The notes below the pieces were generated by a model, which was given only the letters and a program-made list of their open reading frames with translations, was not told where the DNA came from and did no database searches. Below are positions 7,966 to 17,936 of a DNA stretch of 43,822 bases, one piece after another (within the stretch, counting starts at the first letter, position 1; every line of letters starts with the position of its first letter). The DNA lies in contig JAIECF010000069.1 in the NCBI GenBank assembly GCA_029068655.1, positions 1 through 43,822 of the forward strand, in the 5' to 3' direction. The translations under genes and the position numbers were made by a program. This DNA is from Muribaculaceae bacterium (lineage in GTDB: Bacteria; Bacteroidota; Bacteroidia; Bacteroidales; Muribaculaceae).

Positions 7966-9567
7966 TTATCTTACAATCACCTTTTCACTCGATGTGGTGC
8001 CATCGCTGAATACCGAGACTTTTACCGAAACCCCGCAAACAGGATTCTTTATCTCACGTCCCTGAAGGTCGTACCATTTCACCGATACTGGAGTCTTACC
8101 GTCTCCAATAGAATTCACACTGTCTGGATCACCCCAGTAAGCCATCTCGCTGTATACATCCTCACCATTTTCGTTGACGTATATACTTCTGATACCCACA
8201 TATTCCACTTCACCATCATAGTAGAGATATACAGTATGATCTCTCGGATCGTCGGAAGCTACCCAGAAGTCCATCCAGTCATCATACATATAAGGAATAC
8301 GAGATGTATTTTCGACATTCCAGTCCTTATCTTCAATATCGAAATACTGAAGTTCGCCATTAACGTAAATCTCATAGTAAAGATTTTCTACGTTCAGGAT
8401 TTCGCCATTGACATCTGTATTAGGAAGCATGAACCAGACACTCGAATCCCAGTCGTCTTCATAGTATTCCAGACCATACGGAGCGGAGGGAGCTGCTTCA
8501 GGATCACGATTCTGCATACCGATCTTTACGTTCTCATAAAAATATAGAGGGAAGAGCTTGTCGGGGGTGGAGTTGATCACATATCCTCTCTCAAGAGTAA
8601 GGCTTCCGGTTTCTGCATCATAGTTGAACACAGAGCTATCAGCCAATGAGGCAACACGCGTCACCTTACCATCCTCATCCACCTCATCGGAAAAATCAGC
8701 GCCACAGAAATAACTGTAATAATATATCTCCATATCAGCACCAAGATACTGTCCTGAAGGGAATGTCACCTTACCGTCCGCTATCTTACCTTTAACCCAT
8801 GAATCAGGAAGCGACCTGTCCATACCGTTGATATAGAAGTCTTCTCCCTCGATGGCAACCTGAACGAAAGAATTCATATCTCCGTCGTTAAGTACCCAGT
8901 TGACCACTTCAATTCCCTCCGGAATAGAGACTGGCACGCCATTGGCAGGCACCATGCTCACATTGCGGTCGCCGAAGCCTTTCCACAACCATACATCATT
9001 ACCCTGAATGTCTTCATTGAGCGTATGAACACACACACCAAGAATCATGTCGGGATCAGCAGAAGTCAGCGAACCGTCTTCGCCCACATTCAGAACATAC
9101 CGACAATCGTCGTTGACAACAAAAGAACCTATATTATTCTCGTCGACCACTAATTCCATGGGAGCGAGATAGACTATCAGCTCTTCATCGTAGTCATAAT
9201 CATATTCAACATAAAGAGCTTGTACTCCTTCCATGACCAGAGTGTTTCCTTCCTTCTGAAAGCGAGTCCAAGTATTGACCGGATATTCCGAAGCCATATG
9301 GCTAAGATACACGAAACCGTCCTCTCCATCCACCCGCTGCACGACGGAGCCTCTTATTATACTATGTGTTGCGTCAAATGCAACAGTGACAAAACCATCA
9401 CATGTACGGTCAAGCCAAGACAGTTCCCCTTCGGGCTGATCGTAGATTACCTCGTCATTGACCTGCGGAGCCCTCATACCGATGTGGGGAGCATAGCTAA
9501 TAGAAGAGGCTAACATGGAGGCAATGGGTAAAATGCCCATCGCAATCGCTGTAAAAACTCTATTCAT
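7966..9567 (-). CDS. Large secreted protein with T9SS-like C-terminal motif
   Basis: 533 residues with an N-terminal signal peptide (about residues 1-26). The body is beta-rich, acidic and full of aromatic residues, with no enzyme motif I recognise. The C terminus (SVKWYDLQGREIKN, then VSVKVSVFSDG and EKVIV) resembles the type IX secretion sorting domain or the similar tail common on Muribaculaceae surface proteins, usually YDLQGR..-.KGIYI..G.KVLV. Surface or outer-membrane location is thus inferred. It stands alone between its own promoter (9603-9634) and a hairpin (7909-7940). Confidence 0.65.
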   Translation of the reverse strand: MNRVFTAIAMGILPIASMLASSISYAPHIGMRAPQVNDEVIYDQPEGELSWLDRTCDGFVTVAFDATHSIIRGSVVQRVDGEDGFVYLSHMASEYPVNTWTRFQKEGNTLVMEGVQALYVEYDYDYDEELIVYLAPMELVVDENNIGSFVVNDDCRYVLNVGEDGSLTSADPDMILGVCVHTLNEDIQGNDVWLWKGFGDRNVSMVPANGVPVSIPEGIEVVNWVLNDGDMNSFVQVAIEGEDFYINGMDRSLPDSWVKGKIADGKVTFPSGQYLGADMEIYYYSYFCGADFSDEVDEDGKVTRVASLADSSVFNYDAETGSLTLERGYVINSTPDKLFPLYFYENVKIGMQNRDPEAAPSAPYGLEYYEDDWDSSVWFMLPNTDVNGEILNVENLYYEIYVNGELQYFDIEDKDWNVENTSRIPYMYDDWMDFWVASDDPRDHTVYLYYDGEVEYVGIRSIYVNENGEDVYSEMAYWGDPDSVNSIGDGKTPVSVKWYDLQGREIKNPVCGVSVKVSVFSDGTTSSEKVIVR

Positions 9568-9602
9568 AAATATATTTATTTATAAAAACATTATTAAGAC
9601 TG

Positions 9603-9634
9603 CAAATTTAAGGAAAAAATACCTAAAAGACAAT
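9603..9634 (-). promoter_or_regulatory. Promoter of the large secreted protein
   Basis: Minus strand: ATTG (three of four -33 bases), a 20-base spacer, then TAAATTTG, about 36 bases before the ATG at 9567. Confidence 0.6.
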
Positions 9635-9690
9635 TTTTAAAGACGAAACCTGCTCAATTCTAATCATGATATGAAATGCTTGCATATCGA

Positions 9691-9722
9691 TTTGCTCGTT
9701 CGGCTTTTTTTTTATATCTTTG
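9691..9722 (+). promoter_or_regulatory. Promoter of the rhamnogalacturonan operon
   Basis: TTTG at 9691-9694, a 20-base spacer, then TATCTTTG at 9715-9722, a full consensus match. The leader would be about 65 bases. No operator could be identified by eye. Confidence 0.75.
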
Positions 9723-9793
9723 AAAAATATTACGGACTATGTCCGCTCTCACTACCTAATATCACCTAAAACTAACCCGACATTCAGACAATA

Positions 9794-11674
9794 ATGAAAA
9801 AGAACATTATCCGATTGCTCATGCTCGGCAGTCTTACAGTTCTGATTCCCATAAACGCCAACTGCAAGACACAATATGATTTCTCCAAGCTGAAGATGGA
9901 AAATCTCGGCCGAGGAGTTGTAGCTATAAGGGAGAATCCTGAGAAAGTCAACATATCATGGCGCTACCTTGAAGGGGATCCGGAAGCACAGGCTTTCGAT
10001 ATATACCGAGATGGTAAGAAGATAACCAAGACACCCATCACTGATGTCACATTCTTCACAGATTCCTACAATTCGGAAGCGTCCACCATTTATGAGGTGC
10101 GTCCTACAACAGGGTCTGTCTCAGGCTTCTTCACCCTGCCGGCTCATTCTCCACAAGGCTATATCGACATTCCCCTCGATACTCCCGAGCTTGGTGTAGA
10201 CATTTGGGGAAAGGAGTACTTTTATTCGGCCAACGACGCATCGGTCGGTGACGTAGACGGTGATGGAGAATACGAAATAATACTAAAATGGGATCCTACA
10301 AACTCACATGATAATGCCCACGACGGCTTCACCGGACCTGTTTTTCTGGACTGCTACAAACTTGACGGCACAAAACTTTGGAGGATCAACCTTGGCGATA
10401 ACATAAGGGCCGGAGCCCATTACACTCAGTTTATGGTGTATGATCTTGATGGTGACGGATGCGCTGAAGTGGTATGCAAGACAGCCGACGGCACTATTGA
10501 CGGGAGCAACCGACTTATAGGAGACCATAAAGCTGACTGGCGCAACATGAAAGGGCGTGTCATCGCCGGCCCGGAATACCTCACCGTATTCAATGGAAAG
10601 ACCGGAGAAGCGATGAGCACTGTCGACTATCAACCGGCAAGAGGAGAGCTGAAAGACTGGGGAGACGGATATGCCAACCGCAGTGAGCGCTATTTAGCCG
10701 CCATAGCATATCTTGACGGAATTCACCCGTCGGTCGTGATGTGTCGCGGATATTATGCTAAAAGCGCGCTTGCCGCATATGATTGGGATGGGAATGAGCT
10801 GAAACTACGCTGGCTTTTCGACTCAAGCATCCCCGGCAATGAAGCATATGGCGGACAAGGTAACCACAATCTGAGGATTGCCGACGTCGACGGGGACGGA
10901 TGCGACGAGATCATATACGGACAAATGACAATTGACCATGACGGTACGGGGCTTTATTCAACCGGCATGTATCATGGCGATGCCATACATCTAATTTCCG
11001 ACATCGATAATGAGAAGTATTACGTCTGGGGATGCCATGAGAATAAAAAAGACGGCACTTCACTGCGCGATGCCGCCACAGGAGAAGTAATTCTGCTTTA
11101 TCCGAGCGATAAAGATATAGGGCGTTGCATGGCGGGGGATATAGACCCCAATCACAAGGGTGTAGAATTATGGTCGCCAAGCAGCGGAGGAGTACGATCG
11201 TTCAAAGGAGAACTTATCACTCCACAAAAAGAATTTCTGGATGAGACTCATGCCGGCATTCCTGTAAACTTCTGTGTGCTTTGGGATGGGGATCTCTTGA
11301 CGGAACTCCTTGACGGCGATACGAAATCACTTTCAATCAGTAAATACAACTGGGAAAACGGAGGAATCGACGTCATAAAGGAATTCGAGGGTGCAGCGTC
11401 AAACAACTGGACAAAAGCCAATCCATGCCTGCAGGCAGACATTATCGGCGACTGGAGAGAGGAAGTGATCGTGAGAACTCCAGACAATAAATCGCTACGC
11501 ATATACGTGACCGATTATCCTACCGAATACCGCTTTCATACTTTCATGGAGGATCCGGTATATCGTGTTAGCGTAGCCAACCAGAACGTAGCCTATAATC
11601 AACCGGCTGAACCAGGCTTCTATTTCGGGCCTGATCTGAAGGGAAGAAAATTCAGAGGTACACTCGTCAAATAA
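9794..11674 (+). CDS. PL11-family rhamnogalacturonan lyase
   Basis: 626 residues with a signal peptide. The N-terminal module (about residues 30-130) has MENLGRGVVAIRE and VNISWRYLEGDPEAQAFDIY, followed by an eight-bladed beta-propeller rich in calcium-binding D-x-D-G-D-G repeats (GDVDGDGEYEIILKWDPTNS, YDLDGDGCAEVVCKTADGT, ADVDGDGCDEIIYG). These are hallmarks of family PL11 (YesW/YesX type), which cleaves the rhamnose-galacturonate backbone of rhamnogalacturonan I by beta-elimination. The C-terminal YRVSVANQNVAYNQP and GFYFGPDL are also typical. It is the first gene of a four-gene operon, with GH105, DUF4861 and GH2 proteins downstream. Confidence 0.92.
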   Translation: MKKNIIRLLMLGSLTVLIPINANCKTQYDFSKLKMENLGRGVVAIRENPEKVNISWRYLEGDPEAQAFDIYRDGKKITKTPITDVTFFTDSYNSEASTIYEVRPTTGSVSGFFTLPAHSPQGYIDIPLDTPELGVDIWGKEYFYSANDASVGDVDGDGEYEIILKWDPTNSHDNAHDGFTGPVFLDCYKLDGTKLWRINLGDNIRAGAHYTQFMVYDLDGDGCAEVVCKTADGTIDGSNRLIGDHKADWRNMKGRVIAGPEYLTVFNGKTGEAMSTVDYQPARGELKDWGDGYANRSERYLAAIAYLDGIHPSVVMCRGYYAKSALAAYDWDGNELKLRWLFDSSIPGNEAYGGQGNHNLRIADVDGDGCDEIIYGQMTIDHDGTGLYSTGMYHGDAIHLISDIDNEKYYVWGCHENKKDGTSLRDAATGEVILLYPSDKDIGRCMAGDIDPNHKGVELWSPSSGGVRSFKGELITPQKEFLDETHAGIPVNFCVLWDGDLLTELLDGDTKSLSISKYNWENGGIDVIKEFEGAASNNWTKANPCLQADIIGDWREEVIVRTPDNKSLRIYVTDYPTEYRFHTFMEDPVYRVSVANQNVAYNQPAEPGFYFGPDLKGRKFRGTLVK

Positions 11675-11704
11675 GATAGATCAAGAACTACACAACAACA
11701 TATC

Positions 11705-13066
11705 ATGAGAACTAAACAATTAATGATATTGGGACTATTGGTGATAACTGCCTGTGGCAAAAGCGACACCAACTCTTCTGAAAAGGAGATCAACGACTCC
11801 ACCACCCCACTCCACCTTCTGCAACCCGATTATAAGACACCCTACGGACAGCTGGATCCAGACTCTGTAAAGAGAGACATTGATCGTGTATTCGACTACA
11901 TAGAAAGCGTGACACCGGCTAAGATGACCGATGGAAAGGTGAACCAAGGCACCTATCGCATGACGAGCTATGAATGGGCGGTGATGTATGATGCCCTACT
12001 TGATGCGGCAAAAATAACAGGCGACAAAAAATACGCGGAATATGTCAGCGACCGTATCCGTTTCCTTGCAGAAGAGGCTGACAAAGCTGACGACGTCTCT
12101 GAAGACGGGCAACTTCGCCAGGTCAAGGATCCACGTACACTCGATGACGCAGGAGCCATGGCTGGAGCATGGATGAGAGCCGCGATGGCAGACACCACAC
12201 TTCACATTTCTCCTTACATCGAAAAGTATTGGGCTGTAGTGGAGCAATCTCCAGTACATCTCGCAGACGGCACTATAGCTCGCAACCGTCCTCACTACAA
12301 TGCTATATGGCTCGACGATATGTTTATGGCTCTCCCTTCCATGGCCGTAAGAAGCAAATACAAAGATCATCCCGAACAACTTGACGAGGCTGCCCGTATA
12401 GCCTCAGGTTTCATCAAGAGAATGTGGATGCCCGAGAAGCAGATCTTCCGTCATGGATATCTCGAAGACGCTACCCATCAGCCGTCGATGGCATGGGGAA
12501 GAGCCAACGGATGGGCCATCCTGACTCTCTGCCAATTGCTCGACTATCTACCTGAAGGCCATCCTAAACGAGCTGAAATCCTCGATATCTACCGCAAGCA
12601 TGCGGCAGGTCTGGCAGAGCTTCAGGGTATCGACGGCTTCTGGCACCAGCTCCTTGACCGACCCGAAACATATGAAGAAACTTCCGCAACCGCAATATTC
12701 GCCTACGCCTTAGCACATGGCGTCAACGAAGGATGGCTGGAAGCCTCTACTTACGGACCGGTGGCCCAGCTGGCCTGGGAGGCTGTATCGTCAAAGATAA
12801 ATCCTAAAGGGGAAGTGGAAGGCGTATGTGTTGGCACCGGTATGGGATTTGATCCTGCTTATTATGCATATCGTCCTGTTAGCGTAAAGGCCGCGCATGG
12901 TTACGGACCAGCCATCTGGGCAGGTGCTGAAGTCTATCGTATGCTGAAGGACAACCATCCATACGTCAATGACAGTGCCATCCACTATTACGATGTAGAT
13001 CCTGGGGCGACAATGCCGCTTTTCAGTCTTGACGAGAATGGGAAGGCAATTGAAATACGACACTAA
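11705..13066 (+). CDS. GH105 unsaturated rhamnogalacturonyl hydrolase, lipoprotein
   Basis: 453 residues. The signal peptide ends in a lipobox (VITAC, Cys 17), so it is probably membrane-anchored. The (alpha/alpha)6-barrel of GH105 is recognisable by YEWAVMYDALLDAAKITG, ARNRPHYNAIWLDDMFMALP (the W-x-D-D motif, including the catalytic Asp region), HQPSMAWGRANGWAILTL and GVCVGTGMGF. GH105 enzymes remove the unsaturated galacturonic acid that lyases leave at the non-reducing end. This fits its place 30 bases after the PL11 lyase gene: the lyase product would be its substrate. Confidence 0.9.
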   Translation: MRTKQLMILGLLVITACGKSDTNSSEKEINDSTTPLHLLQPDYKTPYGQLDPDSVKRDIDRVFDYIESVTPAKMTDGKVNQGTYRMTSYEWAVMYDALLDAAKITGDKKYAEYVSDRIRFLAEEADKADDVSEDGQLRQVKDPRTLDDAGAMAGAWMRAAMADTTLHISPYIEKYWAVVEQSPVHLADGTIARNRPHYNAIWLDDMFMALPSMAVRSKYKDHPEQLDEAARIASGFIKRMWMPEKQIFRHGYLEDATHQPSMAWGRANGWAILTLCQLLDYLPEGHPKRAEILDIYRKHAAGLAELQGIDGFWHQLLDRPETYEETSATAIFAYALAHGVNEGWLEASTYGPVAQLAWEAVSSKINPKGEVEGVCVGTGMGFDPAYYAYRPVSVKAAHGYGPAIWAGAEVYRMLKDNHPYVNDSAIHYYDVDPGATMPLFSLDENGKAIEIRH

Positions 13067-13103
13067 CTTATATCCTTAGGTAAAAATTCTTATTTATTAT
13101 ATA

Positions 13104-14003
13104 ATGAAAAAATATTTAATTGCAGTTGCAGCCTGCACGACTGCCATCAGCGCCATGGCTCAGACAGACGCTTACATCAAGCTACGCGACGAGAAAAAGA
13201 CACATCCGCGAATCGAGAGCATCACATTCCCCGGCGACGCCAATACGCGCCATATGTATGATGCAATATACGGACATGGCGCGGTAATTGAAAATCCATG
13301 GGTCGCATACCGAGTCTACATGGATAATCGCCAGAGCCTTGACCTCTATGTAAAGCAGACACCACAGCTCGAACTCGACGTGACAGGTTTCTACACAACT
13401 CCCGAACAACTGAAGGAAGGCTACGGAATTGATGTTCTCTGGGCCGGCAAGTCAATAGCAGCGGGCTCATTCCGCGGTCTTCAAGATGGTATCCCGGTCA
13501 CTATAGATACAGTAGCATCACGTACACAGAGAATTATCGACAATCATACGATCCAGGTAATCGACAAAGACTGGATATACAACGGACACCCGATCCAGAT
13601 GACCCAGACATATTCGGTACTTCCCAACAGCCGGGACCTTTTCGTAGAGGTAAAACTTGACGGATATCTTCCGGAAGAAATATTCTGCACGGGAATCCAG
13701 AAATTGGAGACTGACAATCAGGGATTCATAAACGCCGAGGGACGCGCCGCCTCCTGGGGCAGCAACGTGCCTGACAAAAACCATCCGGAGACCATCGAGC
13801 AGGTAGGACTTGGAATTATAGTCGATCCTGCTAATGTAGTGGCAACCGAAGAAAGCGACCTCAACTATCTCGTAAAGGTACGTCCTGACAAGGATGGTAT
13901 AATACGCTACCGCGTCATAGCGTGCGGTGACCGTGAAAAAAACGGTTTTGACAACTATAACGACTGGTCGAAATATATAAAGTCATTAAAAAATTTAGAT
14001 TGA
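13104..14003 (+). CDS. DUF4861-like secreted protein of the pectin operon
   Basis: 299 residues with a signal peptide (residues 1-19, ending AMA). I read it as DUF4861 family from the pattern YDAIYGHGAVIENPWVAYRV followed by DIYVKQTP-like (DLYVKQTPQLEL), GFYTT, GYGIDVLWAGKSIAAGSFRG and the late WGSNVP. Family members sit in polysaccharide utilisation loci for uronate-containing glycans. Their activity is not something I can state from the sequence. Its place between GH105 and GH2 genes, four bases before the latter, suggests a role in rhamnogalacturonan or galactan side-chain processing. Confidence 0.72.
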   Translation: MKKYLIAVAACTTAISAMAQTDAYIKLRDEKKTHPRIESITFPGDANTRHMYDAIYGHGAVIENPWVAYRVYMDNRQSLDLYVKQTPQLELDVTGFYTTPEQLKEGYGIDVLWAGKSIAAGSFRGLQDGIPVTIDTVASRTQRIIDNHTIQVIDKDWIYNGHPIQMTQTYSVLPNSRDLFVEVKLDGYLPEEIFCTGIQKLETDNQGFINAEGRAASWGSNVPDKNHPETIEQVGLGIIVDPANVVATEESDLNYLVKVRPDKDGIIRYRVIACGDREKNGFDNYNDWSKYIKSLKNLD

Positions 14004-14006
14004 GTC

Positions 14007-16418
14007 ATGCTAATCAAAAGACAGTTTCTTTCTTTCATAATCATTGGATCGGCATCTCTCGGTGTTGCTTCTCAGGAAACCATCAACTTTAATTTCGACT
14101 GGAAATTCGCACCCGGAGAGAATCCTGAAGCCTATAATGTATTGTTTGACGAAACAGGGTGGCAGACCGTCGACCTTCCTCATGATTTCCAGATCGGGCA
14201 GCCTTGGGTTGCTCCTGAGGCGGGTGACACAGGCGACAAGTCAAACCTTATGGCCAACATAGCCAGTAAGCTAAGCTCCAGGGGATTCAAGGAGATGGGT
14301 GAAGGATGGTATCGAAAGACTTTCACTCCGGATCCTTCATGGGAGGGAAAACGAGTGCTCATTGATTTCGAGGGCATCATGCTTGTCGGTGATGTTTATC
14401 TGAACGGGGAACTAATCGGGGGCACAGACTATGGTTATCTCGGCTTCGAGTCTGATATATCAAAGAAACTTAAATACGGCGAGCCAAATGTGATAGCGGT
14501 CAAGGCGGACACTGGAAAGCCGGAAAACTCCCGATGGTACACGGGTGGCGGTCTCTACCGCGATGTGAGCCTTAAGATAGGAGATCCGGATCAGTATTTC
14601 ACGCGTAATGCGCTCTATATAACTACTCCGCAAGTCTCACCCGAAAAGTCGACTATACTGGTGGGCGGCGAACTCGCCAACTATATCAAGACTGACAGTG
14701 TTACTGTGGGAATAGATATTCTCGATAAGGCTGGAAATACTGTCTATTCAAAGACACAGAAACACTGGAAGCATCCTCGTCAGCACATCAGAGAGTTTAC
14801 TTTAGACAGCATCTTACTCGAAAACGTCACGCTCTGGGATACTGAAAATCCCTATCTTTATACCCTCAGGGCAACCCTTTACCGTCCGGACGGTAGCGTA
14901 GCCGACATCGCTGACGAACGATTCGGTATCCGCAGTGTGGAATTCTCACCGGAATTCGGTATGAAACTAAACGGCAAGAAAGTACTGCTTAAAGGAATAG
15001 CCAATCACCACACACTAGGGGCGCTCGGCGCCGCGGCTTATCCGGCGGCGATGGAGAAACGTATAAAAATGCTTAAGGATTTCGGATTCAACCATATCAG
15101 GTCTTCCCACAATCCTTACAGCGAGTCTTTTCTGGATCTATGCGACGAATATGGCATTCTTGTAGTCGATGAGCTCTATGACAAGTGGACCCAGCAGTAT
15201 TCCGGAGGACGCACTCCGTGGGAAACACGGTGGCAGCACGACGTGCCCGAATGGGTAAAGAGAGACCGTAACCATCCGAGTGTCGTATTCTGGAGTCTCG
15301 GCAACGAACTGCAGCTTATACCGGATCTACCCTACAACGACTGGGGAGTGACTCCCTATAAACTTCAGAAACAGCTTCTACAGAGATATGACAGTACGCG
15401 CCTCGTCACCGTAGCAATGCATCCACGCGGACGCAATGAGCATACGGATTCGCTCCCAGCACACTTGGTGGAGCATACAGATATCGCAGCATACAATTAC
15501 AGATACATGTATTTTCCCGGTGATTCGAAACGCTATCCCTGGATGATGTTCTATCAGAGCGAAGCCAACACGAGCAATATGGGGCCGAACTTCTTCGAGA
15601 TGGATCTCGATAAAGTGATAGGACTTGCCTACTGGGGTATGATAGACTATCTGGGAGAATCGCAAGGATGGCCGGAAAAAGGATGGACTCAAGGTGTCTT
15701 TGACATCTCGCTCGAGCCTAAACCAATGGCATACTTTCTTAAATCTTTCTTCAAGCCGGAGGAGCCACTGGTGTATATCGCACCTTTTGAAACGACAGAG
15801 ACTACTCAATGGAATGGAGTTACAATGGGGGGAAGGCGCTTTACCGACAGCTGGAACTTCACTCCGGGCTCGGAAGTAAAACTCTATACTTATACCAACG
15901 CTGATGAAGTGGAGCTCAAAGTCAATGGGAAAAGCATAGGCCGTAAACGCAACGATGTATCGGATCCTAAAGCGCGCAACCGCATTCTTTGGGAAGGAGT
16001 GCCATATGCCAAGGGAAAGGTTGAGGCCATCGCTTACAAAAACGGAAAGGAAGTGGCGCGTCACAACCTTTCTACCTACGGCAATGCCGGAAAACTTTAT
16101 CTGAGTCCAGATAATGCAGAATGGAGCGCCGACGGCAACGATCTGCAACACGTGAAGATTACAGCTGTCGACGGAAAAGGATTGACCGACAAATCCGCCT
16201 CTGACCTGCTTACCTTCGATGTTGAGGGTCCCGCAAAGATCGTAGGCGTGATCAACGGCAACCTGAGCAGCGACGAACCAATGACAGGAAACCGGAGAAG
16301 CCTGCACAACGGCACGGCTACAGTCATTCTGCGGAGCACCCGTGAAGCAGGTACGGTGACACTAACAGTTAAATCAGATAGACTTCCTTCTAAAAAGATC
16401 ACCCTTCAGACCAGATAA
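14007..16418 (+). CDS. GH2 beta-galactosidase
   Basis: 803 residues with a signal peptide. The N-terminal sugar-binding domain has FDWKFAPGE and VDLPHDFQIGQPW. An immunoglobulin-like domain follows, then a TIM barrel starting near RSVEFSPEFGMKLNGKKVLLKGIANHH. The acid/base Glu is residue 434 in HPSVVFWSLGNEL; the probable nucleophile is Glu 519 in FYQSEAN. The C-terminal half has the extra beta domains (WNFTPGSEVKLYTYTNADEVELKVNGK and a later Ig-like domain) seen in many Bacteroidales GH2 enzymes. It should trim beta-linked galactose from rhamnogalacturonan I side chains. It starts four bases after the DUF4861 gene and ends the operon. Confidence 0.9.
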   Translation: MLIKRQFLSFIIIGSASLGVASQETINFNFDWKFAPGENPEAYNVLFDETGWQTVDLPHDFQIGQPWVAPEAGDTGDKSNLMANIASKLSSRGFKEMGEGWYRKTFTPDPSWEGKRVLIDFEGIMLVGDVYLNGELIGGTDYGYLGFESDISKKLKYGEPNVIAVKADTGKPENSRWYTGGGLYRDVSLKIGDPDQYFTRNALYITTPQVSPEKSTILVGGELANYIKTDSVTVGIDILDKAGNTVYSKTQKHWKHPRQHIREFTLDSILLENVTLWDTENPYLYTLRATLYRPDGSVADIADERFGIRSVEFSPEFGMKLNGKKVLLKGIANHHTLGALGAAAYPAAMEKRIKMLKDFGFNHIRSSHNPYSESFLDLCDEYGILVVDELYDKWTQQYSGGRTPWETRWQHDVPEWVKRDRNHPSVVFWSLGNELQLIPDLPYNDWGVTPYKLQKQLLQRYDSTRLVTVAMHPRGRNEHTDSLPAHLVEHTDIAAYNYRYMYFPGDSKRYPWMMFYQSEANTSNMGPNFFEMDLDKVIGLAYWGMIDYLGESQGWPEKGWTQGVFDISLEPKPMAYFLKSFFKPEEPLVYIAPFETTETTQWNGVTMGGRRFTDSWNFTPGSEVKLYTYTNADEVELKVNGKSIGRKRNDVSDPKARNRILWEGVPYAKGKVEAIAYKNGKEVARHNLSTYGNAGKLYLSPDNAEWSADGNDLQHVKITAVDGKGLTDKSASDLLTFDVEGPAKIVGVINGNLSSDEPMTGNRRSLHNGTATVILRSTREAGTVTLTVKSDRLPSKKITLQTR

Positions 16419-16438
16419 TTTTTTATCGACATGAATTT

Positions 16439-16481
16439 AAAGGTTCCTCCCAAGTTTATTATGGAGGGACCTTTCTTTTTT
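16439..16481 (+). terminator. Terminator of the rhamnogalacturonan operon
   Basis: AAAGGT-CCTCC pairs with GGAGG-ACCTTT (single bulge on each side) around a loop, followed by a T-rich tract. Confidence 0.8.
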
Positions 16482-16544
16482 ACTATCATCCTGTCCGGGC
16501 GGACCGGATTTAACAAATCTGTAATAAAACTTTAATATTATTCT

Positions 16545-16576
16545 ATTGCGACAATAGATAAAAGTGAGTAATTTTG
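16545..16576 (+). promoter_or_regulatory. Promoter of the TPR sensor-like gene
   Basis: ATTG (three of four -33 bases) at 16545-16548, a 20-base spacer, and TAATTTTG at 16569-16576. The ATG follows 22 bases later. Confidence 0.6.
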
Positions 16577-16598
16577 CTTTCCAAAACTGCCTAAGCTA

Positions 16599-17936
16599 AT
16601 GAAAAGACTTAATATAATATTTACCATTATTCTGATGCTGACTATGACATTGTCGGCTTCAGCAGACAGTAAATCCAACAAACAGTCTCTCATCGACAAA
16701 TACTCCAAACAGCTCAAGACAACCACCTCTGCCCGAGACAGCGTCAGGATACTTTATTATATTTTCGACCTTTCAGACAGGAGAGGACAGATAAAATACG
16801 CCTGGGACATCTATTACACCGCGGGACGCGCCGAAAATATCAACGCTCAGCTTGACATGCTGAGAAATCTCGGAACATTCTATGCAAATAATGATTCAGT
16901 GGTGGAGTATCTACTTAAGCTTACCGATGAAGTATCAAATGAAGAATCTCGTGCGGCCACAAGAACCTATATCATAAATCAGCACATCAACCGCAAAAGC
17001 CGTCAGCCTAACGACACCGAGCTGCAGACAATGCTTCTTGACAGCATAACAAAATCGCACAACCTTGAAGGGAAGGATATCTACGATAGGCTATCCCTCC
17101 TTTACCAGATCATACAGTATCTTGGAGTAGACGCTGACGGAGTGCTCTTCAAGGAATGTCTGGACACTTACGGAGAGCTTATCGAAGATCTCCCCGTCAG
17201 CGACTATCCTCTCAAGAACCAGTTCTATACTACAGCTGCCATGATTCATTCAAGGATGAACGGAAATCCTTCAAAAGCGATCCAGTATGATAGAAAGCTG
17301 ATTGAAATAATCGAGCAGCTTCAGCAGATGTATATCAAGAAAAACCGAAAATTCAGAAACTACGACACTAACAAATTCATCAGCTACCGAAGGATGCTGG
17401 GCAATTATCCGGCACTTACCGAAGAGGAGATTGAGACAATTCACGACAGCATCGTAGCCCTCTACAACAGAAACACGGATGTAAAAAAGACCATGGATAA
17501 GGAGGGACAGGCCCACGCATTCTACTATATGGCAAAAAAGGACTATAAAAACGCCATTCCCGCAATATCCGGACTGCTGAAGAATTCCGACCTCTCGGCA
17601 TATCAGAAACAGAAGTATTATTCTATGCTCATAGACGCAGCGAAAGCTGAAAATGACAGCAAGACTTATATTTCATCAATGGAGAACTATATCAATTTCT
17701 CCAAGCAAATCGACAGTCTCCGTAAAGTCACTATGAAGAGAGAGATTATGCTGCGCGACAGCATAATCAGTGCTCCGCTACTGGATAAGAAGACTACCCC
17801 GACCCATCAATTGACCAATCTGGAACACAGAAAAACAGAGCAGACGCTCATGATCATAGCATCTGCCCTTGCAATTCTTCTGATAATATACATCGTTCTC
17901 TACGTTAGGCTCCGTATTTCAAAACCCAAGCACTGA
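16599..17936 (+). CDS. Membrane-anchored TPR protein resembling a sensor kinase N terminus
   Basis: 445 residues: signal peptide (1-22), a helical repeat domain that looks like degenerate TPRs (for example [20 protein letters not shown] near residues 305-325), a coiled segment, and one transmembrane helix near residues 418-438 ([20 protein letters not shown]). It ends only seven to eight residues into the cytoplasm (RLRISKPKH). Bacteroidales histidine kinases and LuxR-type regulators often have this TPR-TM layout followed by a cytoplasmic output domain. Here none follows, and the last 32 bases overlap the end of leuB on the other strand. It may be a sensory partner protein or a truncated regulator. 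Confidence 0.65.
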   Translation: MKRLNIIFTIILMLTMTLSASADSKSNKQSLIDKYSKQLKTTTSARDSVRILYYIFDLSDRRGQIKYAWDIYYTAGRAENINAQLDMLRNLGTFYANNDSVVEYLLKLTDEVSNEESRAATRTYIINQHINRKSRQPNDTELQTMLLDSITKSHNLEGKDIYDRLSLLYQIIQYLGVDADGVLFKECLDTYGELIEDLPVSDYPLKNQFYTTAAMIHSRMNGNPSKAIQYDRKLIEIIEQLQQMYIKKNRKFRNYDTNKFISYRRMLGNYPALTEEEIETIHDSIVALYNRNTDVKKTMDKEGQAHAFYYMAKKDYKNAIPAISGLLKNSDLSAYQKQKYYSMLIDAAKAENDSKTYISSMENYINFSKQIDSLRKVTMKREIMLRDSIISAPLLDKKTTPTHQLTNLEHRKTEQTLMIIASALAILLIIYIVLYVRLRISKPKH

